Shown here: positions 1-5,923 of the stretch, piece by piece
How positions within the stretch are numbered: the first letter of the stretch is position 1
Layout of the letters: each line of letters opens with the position of its first letter
From: Bacteroidota bacterium
GTDB taxonomy: Bacteria > Bacteroidota > Bacteroidia > Flavobacteriales > Flavobacteriaceae
Direction of reading: 5' to 3'
Length of the DNA: 5,923 nucleotides
NCBI GenBank assembly: GCA_023386255.1
Contig: JAEWKB010000294.1
Location: forward strand, 1 to 5,923
Translations under genes and position numbers: made by a program
The notes under the pieces: generated by a model
Told to the model about the DNA's origin: nothing
What the model saw: only the letters and a program-made list of their open reading frames with translations
Databases searched by the model: none

Positions 1-1843
1 TCTCCAGGTTGTGGGCGGGCTGCTGCTCTATCTCAAGCTGGGTAAGGAAACGGCTGCGCTCACCGGCATCAAGTCCCTCACTTTCGGTATTGTACAGCAG
101 ATAAATATTTTTTGCCCGCAGCAGCAGGTGGTAAAAGTGGTAGCTGTAAATAGCATCTTTCTCTTTGTACGTTGGCAGTCCCAGTTCGCGTTTTACATCA
201 TAGGGTATAAATGAATTGGAAGCCTTACCGGCAGGGAATTTACCTTCGTTCATGGAAGTGATGATCACATTCTCAAAATCGAGTACACGGCTTTCCAGCA
301 CACCCATTACCTGCAGACCCGACAGCGGCTCACCCTCAAACGACACTTCAGCCAGGTCGGCCACCTGTTTATAAACAGAATACAATACGGCCATGCTGTC
401 CATCTGCGGATGCGCTTCGTAATAATTGATAAGCTTATTTATAACTTTGAAAATAGAGTAAAGGAATGCCTTGGTAATCTTGTCTCCCTCTTCATCGGTA
501 CTAAGGAATGATTTCAGCGCCAATAAAATTTCTGATAACCTGTTTAGCACCAAAGGCACATCATTATCCCAGCGGTCAAACAGCAGCCTGAAGAAGGATG
601 AAGCCTCACCCTGTATCTGCAGCAATTTGCTTTGGGAGAAGAAGGTAATATTGTTCTTGTTGATAACATTTACTGCACGGGCCGCGCCCGCATAAGGCTC
701 CACCAAAGGGTGTGTAAGTATGTCAAGCACTTCTTTATAGTAAAAAGTATAGCTCTTCTCGTTGCGGCTAAGGGCATTGCTGTGCATTTTAAACAGCTTT
801 TGCACCAGTATCTGTGCAGGGTTGTTACGGCTGCTGTAGCCCATGGTAATATTCATGCTGCCTACGCTGGCAGGCAGGCTGTACAGCATGGGGATGAGCA
901 TACTTTCTTCACCCAGCACGAGCGCTGTTTTATCAAGGCTTGCGCCTGACTGCTGTATCTGCTCTACAATTTCTCCGGCAATTTTAGCCTGCCCAATAGT
1001 TTTTGGGGTACCAATGATTTTTATGTTCTTTGCTTCGCTATAGTCGTTTACAATCCATTTAAATTGCTGCGAGCGGTATTCCTTCCACTCCCGCTGGTAC
1101 CGCCTTACAAACAGCCCCGCATCATGATAAGGGTCATTCAGGAATACATAATCAATATCCCAGTAAACTTCTGCCTGCCCCGCCGAAATGAGGTGCCTGA
1201 TAATAGTCTCCTCGGCAGCATTAAGGGCGTTAAATCCTGCAAATATTATTTTTTGTTTGGTAAAAGCATTCGAAAAGTGGTTGATGTTATTTACCGCCTC
1301 CCGGTATATAAGCCCCTGATAGCCAACACCTTTATCAAGCAGATAGCCATACAGCGAGTTATAATACAGCGGCAGCTGCTCCCAAAACTCCAGATAGCTT
1401 TTTATCATAGGAGTCTGCTTCGGCACATCAACCGCCCAGTGTTTTATGTCTTCAATGTCTTTTAGATATGAAAGCACATATTTTGGGTTGAGCAGGTAAC
1501 GGTCAATCTCATTAAAATCCTGTAGCAGGGTTTTGCCCCAGTTGGCAAACATCTCGAATGGCTGCTGCTTTTCCTGCGGGGTGAGCTCCATGTAAACATT
1601 ATAAAACTCAAACAGAAGTTCTATGGCATCAATAGAACGTATGCCTGCCACATCCTGCACGAAATCTTCAATACTGGTAATTTCAGGTGCAAAAACAGTT
1701 TTGTCCAGCTGCTTCTTAAGCGCTTCAAGTAAAAATATCCGTGCCCTCTTATTGGGCAGTACAATTACCACATCGGCAAGGGAGCTGCCGTAGTTAGTTA
1801 TAATTTCAGTGCTGAGCTTATCAAGAAAAGTTGGGTTTGCCAT
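1..1843 (-). CDS. addB: AddB-like helicase/nuclease subunit (PD-(D/E)XK nuclease family protein), N-terminal 614 residues, cut by left edge
   Basis: The reading frame is open from an ATG at 1841-1843 to the window edge. The likely role is the second subunit of an AddAB-type enzyme that resects double-strand DNA ends for RecA-dependent recombination in the cytoplasm. The N-terminus carries VVIVLPNKRARIFL (residues 25-38), the helicase motif Ia-like block of AddB proteins, but no Walker A P-loop precedes it, so this half is probably an inactivated SF1 helicase. Near residues 509-537, LQVMGVLESRVLDFENVII followed by NEGKFP matches the AddB region around helicase motif V. YHLLLRAKNIYLLYN (571-585) matches motif VI. 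The PD-(D/E)XK nuclease domain expected at the C-terminus would lie beyond the window. This start is chosen because no other Met lies before the conserved LPNKRA block; upstream in frame there is only a TTG inside the terminator stem. No Shine-Dalgarno is seen. No frameshift was noticed. Family assignment is from motifs only. Confidence 0.87.
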   Translation of the reverse strand, partial: MANPTFLDKLSTEIITNYGSSLADVVIVLPNKRARIFLLEALKKQLDKTVFAPEITSIEDFVQDVAGIRSIDAIELLFEFYNVYMELTPQEKQQPFEMFANWGKTLLQDFNEIDRYLLNPKYVLSYLKDIEDIKHWAVDVPKQTPMIKSYLEFWEQLPLYYNSLYGYLLDKGVGYQGLIYREAVNNINHFSNAFTKQKIIFAGFNALNAAEETIIRHLISAGQAEVYWDIDYVFLNDPYHDAGLFVRRYQREWKEYRSQQFKWIVNDYSEAKNIKIIGTPKTIGQAKIAGEIVEQIQQSGASLDKTALVLGEESMLIPMLYSLPASVGSMNITMGYSSRNNPAQILVQKLFKMHSNALSRNEKSYTFYYKEVLDILTHPLVEPYAGAARAVNVINKNNITFFSQSKLLQIQGEASSFFRLLFDRWDNDVPLVLNRLSEILLALKSFLSTDEEGDKITKAFLYSIFKVINKLINYYEAHPQMDSMAVLYSVYKQVADLAEVSFEGEPLSGLQVMGVLESRVLDFENVIITSMNEGKFPAGKASNSFIPYDVKRELGLPTYKEKDAIYSYHFYHLLLRAKNIYLLYNTESEGLDAGERSRFLTQLEIEQQPAHNLE

Positions 1844-1847
1844 GTGA

Positions 1848-1884
1848 TAAAAATAAAAAACGTCCCGCAATTGCGGGACGTTTT
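1848..1884 (-). terminator. Strong intrinsic terminator downstream of the OmpA-family gene
   Basis: A 28-base perfect palindrome spans 1857-1884, with the G/C-rich core cgtcccgcaattgcgggacg at 1861-1880. Read on the minus strand, the hairpin is followed by TTTTTTATTTTTA, an ideal U-tract. It begins about 21 bases after the ompA stop codon (TAG, 1906-1908), as expected for ending transcription of a highly expressed gene. On the plus strand only four T follow the stem and no plus-strand gene converges here, so it is read as minus-directed. The U-tract ends about five bases before the addB start codon, which is odd and is treated as a finding. Confidence 0.93.
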
Positions 1885-1905
1885 CGTCAATTATTTGGGT
1901 ACAAA

Positions 1906-3303
1906 CTATTCTTTGATAAGTTTCACTTCTACCCTTCTGTTTTGGGCTTTGCCTTTAGCAGTTTTGTTAGAAGCGATTGGTTTAGTTTCACCATAACCTG
2001 TAGACATTAGCCTGTCAGCAGCAATACCGTTCTCGATTAGGTAGTTACGTACTGCAGCAGCCCTGTTTTCAGATAGTGTCTGGTTAAGAGCGTTGCTACC
2101 GTCACTGTCAGTGTGTCCTTCAATGCTGAACCTTGCTTGTGGGTATTCTTTAAATATCCTCTGCATGTTTTGAAGTACAGGAAGCGTTTCATCTTTGAAA
2201 GTAGCTTTACCACTGTTAAACAGGATAGTCCTTGCATAATCGTTAAGACGCTTCATAACTTCTTCAGTTACTTCAGGGCATCCGCGGTTAGCAGAAGTAC
2301 CTTTAACTTCAGGGCAAAGGTCATCTTTGTCAAGAACACCGTCACCGTCAGTATCCGGCCATGGGCAGCCACCGTTTTCACGTGGACCTGCAACTTCAGG
2401 ACATCTGTCATCTTTATCAGCTATACCGTCAGAATCTTTATCAGGGCAACCTTGTAGGTTAGCAAGACCTGCAACATCCGGACAAGCGTCATCTTTATCA
2501 CGTATACCGTCACCGTCAGTGTCAGGGCATCCCTGGAATTGAGCAGGACCTGCCTGGTCTACACACTCATCCTGGCTATCCTGGATTCCGTCACCGTCAG
2601 TGTCAGGACATCCCTGGAACTGTGGTAGGCCCGGTACTTCAGGGCAAAGATCATCTTTGTCGAAAATACCGTCTTTATCTGTGTCTTTACCTCCGAATTT
2701 GAAAGTAAGACCTGCGAAATGCTGTAGGTGCCTTGGCACGTTAGCCTCCATTTCGTCTTCAAATGTATGCTTGTAAGTAGATTGTAGTGTAAGACCAACA
2801 TTCTCAACAAACCAGAATGTTACACCAACACCACCGTTCACAGTACCGTTACCCTGCTCATCAACCCAGGTATAACCACCACCTATGTGTAGGTAAGGAT
2901 CAAACCATTTAGTTCCGATGATGTTAAGGAAGCTGTACTTGATCATACCATCAATACCGTAGTATGTCAGGTCGCCAGGGTTAGTAACAACATAATCAGG
3001 AGTACCAGACTGGCGTGTTACAAGCCTGTCAATTTTGTTTACAGATCCTGTAAGCCCGAAAGAGAAGTTATCTCCTACGTGCCTTGTTACATTAAGATAA
3101 GACACTGATGGAAGGATGTTCCAGTTGTCTCTTGCGTTGAAGTACTCGCTAAACATGTCTCCAAAAGTTGAAGCCTGTCCGAATCTTGTGTCAACTGCAT
3201 TGGCACCAAACGAGATGGCCCATGGATTGTTCTCGTCCTGTGCCTGGGCATTAAGACCCATCGCCAAAAGGACAGCAACAAATAGTTTGTTAAGATGTTT
3301 CAT
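1906..3303 (-). CDS. OmpA-family outer-membrane protein with thrombospondin type-3 repeats
   Basis: A complete 465-residue protein, likely an abundant outer-membrane protein tying the membrane to peptidoglycan. Residues 1-21 form a signal peptide (Lys-containing start, [11 protein letters not shown] core, cleavage probably after AQA). Residues 23-205 resemble an OmpA-type beta-barrel, with alternating aromatic/hydrophobic strands ending in [10 protein letters not shown]. Residues 207-343 are five 27-residue TSP3 calcium-binding repeats of the DxDxDGIxDxxDxC type. Residues 350-463 form an OmpA C-terminal domain with [17 protein letters not shown] and NRRVEV. Asp399 and Arg414 have the same 15-residue spacing as E. 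coli OmpA Asp271/Arg286, which bind diaminopimelate in peptidoglycan. The start is followed at once by the signal peptide and preceded by a good promoter and an A-rich leader. The gene has its own promoter and terminator, so it is probably monocistronic. It appears richer in GGT/CGT/GTT codons than its neighbours, consistent with high expression. Paralogues are common, so no gene symbol is given. Confidence 0.96.
   Translation of the reverse strand: MKHLNKLFVAVLLAMGLNAQAQDENNPWAISFGANAVDTRFGQASTFGDMFSEYFNARDNWNILPSVSYLNVTRHVGDNFSFGLTGSVNKIDRLVTRQSGTPDYVVTNPGDLTYYGIDGMIKYSFLNIIGTKWFDPYLHIGGGYTWVDEQGNGTVNGGVGVTFWFVENVGLTLQSTYKHTFEDEMEANVPRHLQHFAGLTFKFGGKDTDKDGIFDKDDLCPEVPGLPQFQGCPDTDGDGIQDSQDECVDQAGPAQFQGCPDTDGDGIRDKDDACPDVAGLANLQGCPDKDSDGIADKDDRCPEVAGPRENGGCPWPDTDGDGVLDKDDLCPEVKGTSANRGCPEVTEEVMKRLNDYARTILFNSGKATFKDETLPVLQNMQRIFKEYPQARFSIEGHTDSDGSNALNQTLSENRAAAVRNYLIENGIAADRLMSTGYGETKPIASNKTAKGKAQNRRVEVKLIKE
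2275..2685 (-). repeat. Five tandem 27-residue TSP3 calcium-binding repeats within the OmpA-family gene
   Basis: The repeats cover residues 207-233, 234-260, 261-287, 288-314 and 317-343, with a two-residue insertion (Trp-Pro) before the fifth. Each contains the acidic loop DxDxDGIxDxxDxC and ends in GCP, giving two Cys per repeat (220/232, 247/259, 274/286, 301/313, 330/342) that could form disulphides in the periplasm. Repeat 2 departs from the others: it reads [11 protein letters not shown] where the others have a DKDD core followed by CP. In known TSP3 proteins such loops bind calcium; that is inferred here. At DNA level repeats 2 and 3 share nearly identical blocks 81 bases apart. Confidence 0.93.
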
Positions 3304-3339
3304 ACTTTTTTATTTTAATTACATATAGGTTATATAGGA

Positions 3340-3370
3340 CAAAGTTAGTATGTTAAAACTGAACAGCAAA
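3340..3370 (-). promoter_or_regulatory. Bacteroidota-type sigma-A promoter of the OmpA-family gene
   Basis: On the minus strand TTTG (3367-3370) is followed after exactly 19 bases by TAACTTTG (3340-3347). This matches the Bacteroidota -33 TTTG and -7 TAnnTTTG elements at a typical spacing. Transcription should start a few bases downstream, around 3330-3336, leaving a leader of roughly 30 bases before the ATG at 3303. The leader ends in an A-rich stretch (AATAAAAAAGT) with no Shine-Dalgarno, as is usual for strongly translated genes in this phylum. The promoter lies wholly in the 110-base gap after kbl. Confidence 0.78.
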
Positions 3371-3413
3371 ACGATTTATTAAAAATTATCCTACGAACGA
3401 GCCTAAATTGTAG

Positions 3414-4607
3414 TTAAATTACCGTTAAAGCCTTGCCAACCTCTGTAAATGAAGCTATTGCTTTATCCAGATGTTCCTTAGTGTGGGCGGCAGAAAGCTG
3501 TACGCGTATCCTGGCTTTGCCCTTTGGCACCACAGGGAAGAAGAAACCTATTACATATATCCCTTTTTTAAGCAGTTCGTCGGCCATGGTTTGCGACAGT
3601 TTGGCATCATAGAGCATTACCGGCACTATTGCCGAATCGCCATCAATAATGTCAAAGCCTGCTTTTTTCATACCTTCTTTAAAATAGGTGGTATTCCACT
3701 CCAGCCTGTCACGAAGTGAAGTATCTTTTTCCAGCAGTTCAAACACCTTTATTGATGCCCCCACAATAGCCGGCGCAAGCGAATTAGAGAATAAATAAGG
3801 CCTTGAGCGCTGCCTTAGTATCTCGATTATTTCTTTTTTGCCTGTAGTGTAGCCGCCCATAGCGCCGCCCAGTGCCTTGCCCAATGTACCGGTAATAATA
3901 TCTACACGGCCCATAACACGCTTAGCTTCCAGTGTACCTTTGCCTGTAGCACCAATAAAGCCGGCCGCATGGCACTCATCAACCATTACCATAGCATCAT
4001 ATTTATCGGCCAGATCACATATCTTATCAAGCGGCGCCACAAGCCCGTCCATAGAAAATACGCCATCAGTTACAATTATCTTAAAGCGCCTGCCGTCTTC
4101 ATTGGCTTTTATAAGCTGTTCTTCCAGCTGTTGCATGTCGCTGTTCTCATAGCGGTAGCGTGCTGCTTTGCACAGGCGCACACCGTCTATAATAGAGGCA
4201 TGGTTAAGGCTGTCTGATATTATGGCATCTTCTTCGCCAAGCAGGGGCTCAAACACCCCGCCGTTGGCATCAAAAGCCGCGGCATATAATATAGTATCTT
4301 CTGTACCGTAAAACTCCGCAATCTTCTTTTCAAGTTCTTTATGGATATCCTGCGTACCACAGATGAAACGCACCGACGACATCCCGAACCCATGGCTGTC
4401 AAGCGTGTCCTTTGCTGCCTGTATCACTTCCGGGTGCGATGACAGCCCTAAATAGTTGTTGGCGCAAAAATTCAATACCTTCTGCCCGTTTTCAAGCGTG
4501 ATTTCCGCGCCTTGCGGAGATGCTATGATACGTTCTTTTTTATAGAGGCCGTTCTCTTTTATTAAGTCAATTTCAGACTGTAAGTGTTCCTTGATCTTTC
4601 CGTACAT
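3414..4607 (-). CDS. kbl: Glycine C-acetyltransferase (2-amino-3-ketobutyrate CoA ligase)
   Basis: A complete 397-residue PLP enzyme of the alpha-oxoamine synthase family, almost the same length as E. coli Kbl (398). It converts 2-amino-3-ketobutyrate plus CoA to glycine and acetyl-CoA, the second step of threonine breakdown after threonine dehydrogenase, in the cytoplasm. [14 protein letters not shown] (46-59) is the family's N-terminal signature. [10 protein letters not shown] (133-142) holds His136. [13 protein letters not shown] (207-219) holds Asp210 and His213 for PLP binding. [15 protein letters not shown] (239-253) holds the Schiff-base Lys244. These positions match E. coli numbering, which favours Kbl over the relatives BioF and serine palmitoyltransferase. 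The C-terminus [19 protein letters not shown] (366-384) is also Kbl-like. The start is set by the N-terminal MYGKIKEHL and an A-rich leader. No tdh gene is in the window. The neighbours are helicase and envelope genes, so context gives no pathway support. Confidence 0.96.
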   Translation of the reverse strand: MYGKIKEHLQSEIDLIKENGLYKKERIIASPQGAEITLENGQKVLNFCANNYLGLSSHPEVIQAAKDTLDSHGFGMSSVRFICGTQDIHKELEKKIAEFYGTEDTILYAAAFDANGGVFEPLLGEEDAIISDSLNHASIIDGVRLCKAARYRYENSDMQQLEEQLIKANEDGRRFKIIVTDGVFSMDGLVAPLDKICDLADKYDAMVMVDECHAAGFIGATGKGTLEAKRVMGRVDIITGTLGKALGGAMGGYTTGKKEIIEILRQRSRPYLFSNSLAPAIVGASIKVFELLEKDTSLRDRLEWNTTYFKEGMKKAGFDIIDGDSAIVPVMLYDAKLSQTMADELLKKGIYVIGFFFPVVPKGKARIRVQLSAAHTKEHLDKAIASFTEVGKALTVI

Positions 4608-4633
4608 TTTGTTGTTGTTTATTATAGTAAATA

Positions 4634-4641
4634 CAAAGATA
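4634..4641 (-). promoter_or_regulatory. Candidate -7 promoter box for kbl
   Basis: The minus strand reads TATCTTTG, an exact TAnnTTTG match, 26 bases before the kbl start codon. No TTG/TTTG is found at the expected 17-20 bases upstream; that position falls in the GGGGG arm of the palindromic element at 4654-4678. A TTTG lies only three bases upstream, too close to serve as the -33 element. The leader AATAAACAACAACAAAATG is A-rich and has no Shine-Dalgarno. The box is plausible, but the missing -33 element leaves kbl possibly co-transcribed with addA. Confidence 0.45.
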
Positions 4642-4653
4642 AAACAAACGCTA

Positions 4654-4678
4654 TTCCCCCTTTGGGGGTTAGGGGGCT
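4654..4678 (-). repeat. G/C-rich palindromic element overlapping the addA stop codon (possible dispersed repeat or weak terminator)
   Basis: On the plus strand a CCCCC tract (4656-4660) is followed by TTT, GGGGG (4664-4668), TTA and a second GGGGG (4672-4676). The C tract can pair with either G tract, giving alternative hairpins with 3- or 11-base loops. The TTA between the G tracts is the addA stop codon, and the last residues Leu-Ala-Pro are encoded inside the element. No clean U-tract follows on the minus strand (AATAGCGTTTGTTTTATC), so it is at best a poor intrinsic terminator. From memory, similar C5/G5 elements recur between genes in Flavobacterium genomes; only one copy is in this window, so the dispersed-repeat reading is inference. 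Confidence 0.55.
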
Positions 4679-5923
4679 AAATTTACCACATTTATACCCT
4701 CACCTATATATACAAGCGCTTTTTTGGCTACCTCATAACCCATTTCCTGCAGGGCTTGTTGGTACTCGGCCAGCTGGCGTTCATATTTAGGCTGATGTGC
4801 GCCGGTCTTATAATCCAGCAGGTACGCCTTCCCTTCATTGATAGTTACCCTGTCGGGTTTGATGTTCTGAACGCCCCTGCGAATGATGTTCTGCTCATTA
4901 AATACCCTGCCGCCTTCACTGAAGAATTCCTCAAGTTCAGGGTGATAAATTATTTCCTTCAGGCTTTGTTCTACCTCATCCTGCTGCGACCTTACAATGA
5001 GGCCGTTCTCTACCGCTTTCATCAGCGCTACAGGAATATCATGTTTTGTGTGGATGTATGACAGTATTTCGTGCATTACATTACCAAACTCAATAGCCTG
5101 CAGCCTGGCAGTTCCCCACATGAGCGACTCGCGCCGTGCTATTTTCACCGATTGCATAGAGAGTCCCTGCTGCACTACTTTAATAGTTTGCTGTTGACTT
5201 AAAATTTCTCCTGCAGCCGATCTTTTAGCCGGATTACCAAATTCAAATTCATCAGCAGTGTTATCAAATACTCCTTTATCGCGCAGGTACTTTATAAAGT
5301 AAGCCGACATATTATTTGTCAGCTCACCTTTAGATGTAAAATTCCTGCCGGTGATAATGTACAACTGCTCTTCGGCGCGGGTAAGCGCTACATATAGTAT
5401 ATTAATGTTATCCAGCTTTTCTTCCTGCGATTTAAAAAGGTAAAGTTCTGATGCCTTGTCGCCATATTCTGCCACTTCCTTTTTACAGTCTATAAGCGCT
5501 TTTTGGAACTCGAATGTCGGGTCCTCCAGATCCAGCCACATCTTGCTGCGTGGCGCTTTGGAATAATCTTCTTCGGCAAAGGGGAAGATGACTACCGGAA
5601 ACTCCAGCCCCTTTGATTTATGGATGGTCATAATCCGCACGGCGTCATTCCCTTCGGGTGAGGGAATGCTGAACTTGGAACCGTTATTGTCCCAGTAATC
5701 CAAAAAGTCGGCAATGCCGCTTTGCACCCTTACATCGCGCTCAAGCACCAGGTCCAGGAAATACTGCACATACGATTGGTTGCTGCGATTTTTTATAAAT
5801 GCCGCAATTATGGTTTCAACAGCTTCATATAGCGATTTCTTCCTGCAGTTCCTAAATGAGATATTGATTCCCATGCTTCCAAGCCATGCTTCCAGCGTTT
5901 CCTCATCAGGCTGGTCCATACCC
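4669..5923 (-). CDS. addA: AddA-like UvrD-family helicase/nuclease, C-terminal 417 residues, cut by right edge
   Basis: The frame is open to the window edge; the Met at 5917-5919 is internal (Gly precedes it in frame) and is not the true start. Family members usually exceed 1000 residues, so the P-loop and helicase motifs I-IV lie outside. Numbering from that Met, [15 protein letters not shown] (98-112) is SF1 helicase motif V, and [14 protein letters not shown] (175-188) is motif VI with the arginine finger. The C-terminus is a RecB/AddA-type PD-(D/E)XK nuclease: GNVMHEIL (His283), KPDRV (Asp356), LLDYKTG (Asp369, Lys371) and QLAEY (Gln382, Tyr386), so the nuclease appears intact. The protein should be the motor/nuclease subunit of an AddAB-type end-resection enzyme. 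Its likely partner is the AddB-like gene at 1-1843. RecB is the main alternative, but an AddB-like neighbour and no RecC/RecD argue for AddA. The stop codon lies in a palindromic element. Confidence 0.92.
   Translation of the reverse strand, partial: GMDQPDEETLEAWLGSMGINISFRNCRKKSLYEAVETIIAAFIKNRSNQSYVQYFLDLVLERDVRVQSGIADFLDYWDNNGSKFSIPSPEGNDAVRIMTIHKSKGLEFPVVIFPFAEEDYSKAPRSKMWLDLEDPTFEFQKALIDCKKEVAEYGDKASELYLFKSQEEKLDNINILYVALTRAEEQLYIITGRNFTSKGELTNNMSAYFIKYLRDKGVFDNTADEFEFGNPAKRSAAGEILSQQQTIKVVQQGLSMQSVKIARRESLMWGTARLQAIEFGNVMHEILSYIHTKHDIPVALMKAVENGLIVRSQQDEVEQSLKEIIYHPELEEFFSEGGRVFNEQNIIRRGVQNIKPDRVTINEGKAYLLDYKTGAHQPKYERQLAEYQQALQEMGYEVAKKALVYIGEGINVVNLAP

Noticed and set aside
471..1465. 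Overlapping plus-strand open frames (for example 471-695, 632-949 and 1064-1465)
   Set aside because: They lie antisense to the AddB-like gene, whose minus frame is continuous and carries conserved motifs. They have no recognisable domains or start signals.
1899..1908. Possible -7 box for addB (TAGTTTG on the minus strand)
   Set aside because: It is one base short of TAnnTTTG, overlaps the ompA stop codon, and would place transcription start upstream of the terminator hairpin.
2275..2685. Repeat cluster as a possible CRISPR array
   Set aside because: The spacing is a fixed 81 bases, in frame, and encodes calcium-binding protein repeats; there are no unique spacers.
2037..2810. Open frames within the OmpA gene on both strands (for example 2113-2457 plus and 2559-2810 minus)
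   Set aside because: They overlap the TSP3 repeats and OmpA C-terminal domain in other frames. Their length comes from repetitive codon composition.
3370..3413. Possible terminator after kbl (CTAC...GTAG pairing at about 3391-3413)
   Set aside because: Only four base pairs around a long loop with no good U-tract directly after it; too weak to call.
3877..4217. Plus-strand open frames opposite kbl
   Set aside because: They are shadows of a complete, well-conserved enzyme gene on the minus strand.
4756..5197. Plus-strand open frames opposite the AddA nuclease domain
   Set aside because: They are antisense to conserved nuclease motifs and have no independent support.

Overview
The window looks like ordinary chromosome from a member of the Bacteroidota, most likely Flavobacteriaceae (Flavobacterium-like). 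Three things suggest this. There are Bacteroidota-type promoters (TTTG / TAnnTTTG) and A-rich leaders without a Shine-Dalgarno sequence before ompA and kbl. There is an OmpA-family protein with five thrombospondin type-3 repeats, a common flavobacterial envelope architecture. The helicase-nuclease genes are also of the Bacteroidota AddAB-like kind. No mobile element, CRISPR array, tRNA or rRNA is visible.

All four genes lie on the minus strand, so transcription runs from high to low coordinates. In order these are: (1) the C-terminal 417 residues of an AddA-like UvrD-family helicase with a complete PD-(D/E)XK nuclease domain (4669-5923, cut by the right edge); (2) kbl, glycine C-acetyltransferase (3414-4607), complete; (3) an OmpA-family outer-membrane protein (1906-3303), complete; (4) the N-terminal 614 residues of an AddB-like inactivated-helicase/nuclease protein (1-1843, cut by the left edge). 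Intergenic gaps are short (about 60, 110 and 60 bases), and no stretch over 300 bases lacks a gene.

The two outer genes encode what should be the two subunits of one double-strand-break repair machine (AddAB, the functional counterpart of RecBCD). They are separated by two apparently unrelated genes, one for threonine/glycine metabolism and one for an abundant envelope protein. Control signals divide the cluster into units. A G/C-rich palindromic element overlaps the addA stop codon, a -7 box precedes kbl, a full TTTG-N19-TAACTTTG promoter precedes ompA, and a very strong intrinsic terminator follows ompA. That terminator ends only a few bases before the addB start codon, so how addB is transcribed is the most puzzling point here.

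I see no previously undescribed system. The most useful leads are the terminator/addB junction, the split addA-addB arrangement, the repeat element supplying the addA stop codon, and the nearly identical DNA units inside the OmpA calcium-binding repeats.
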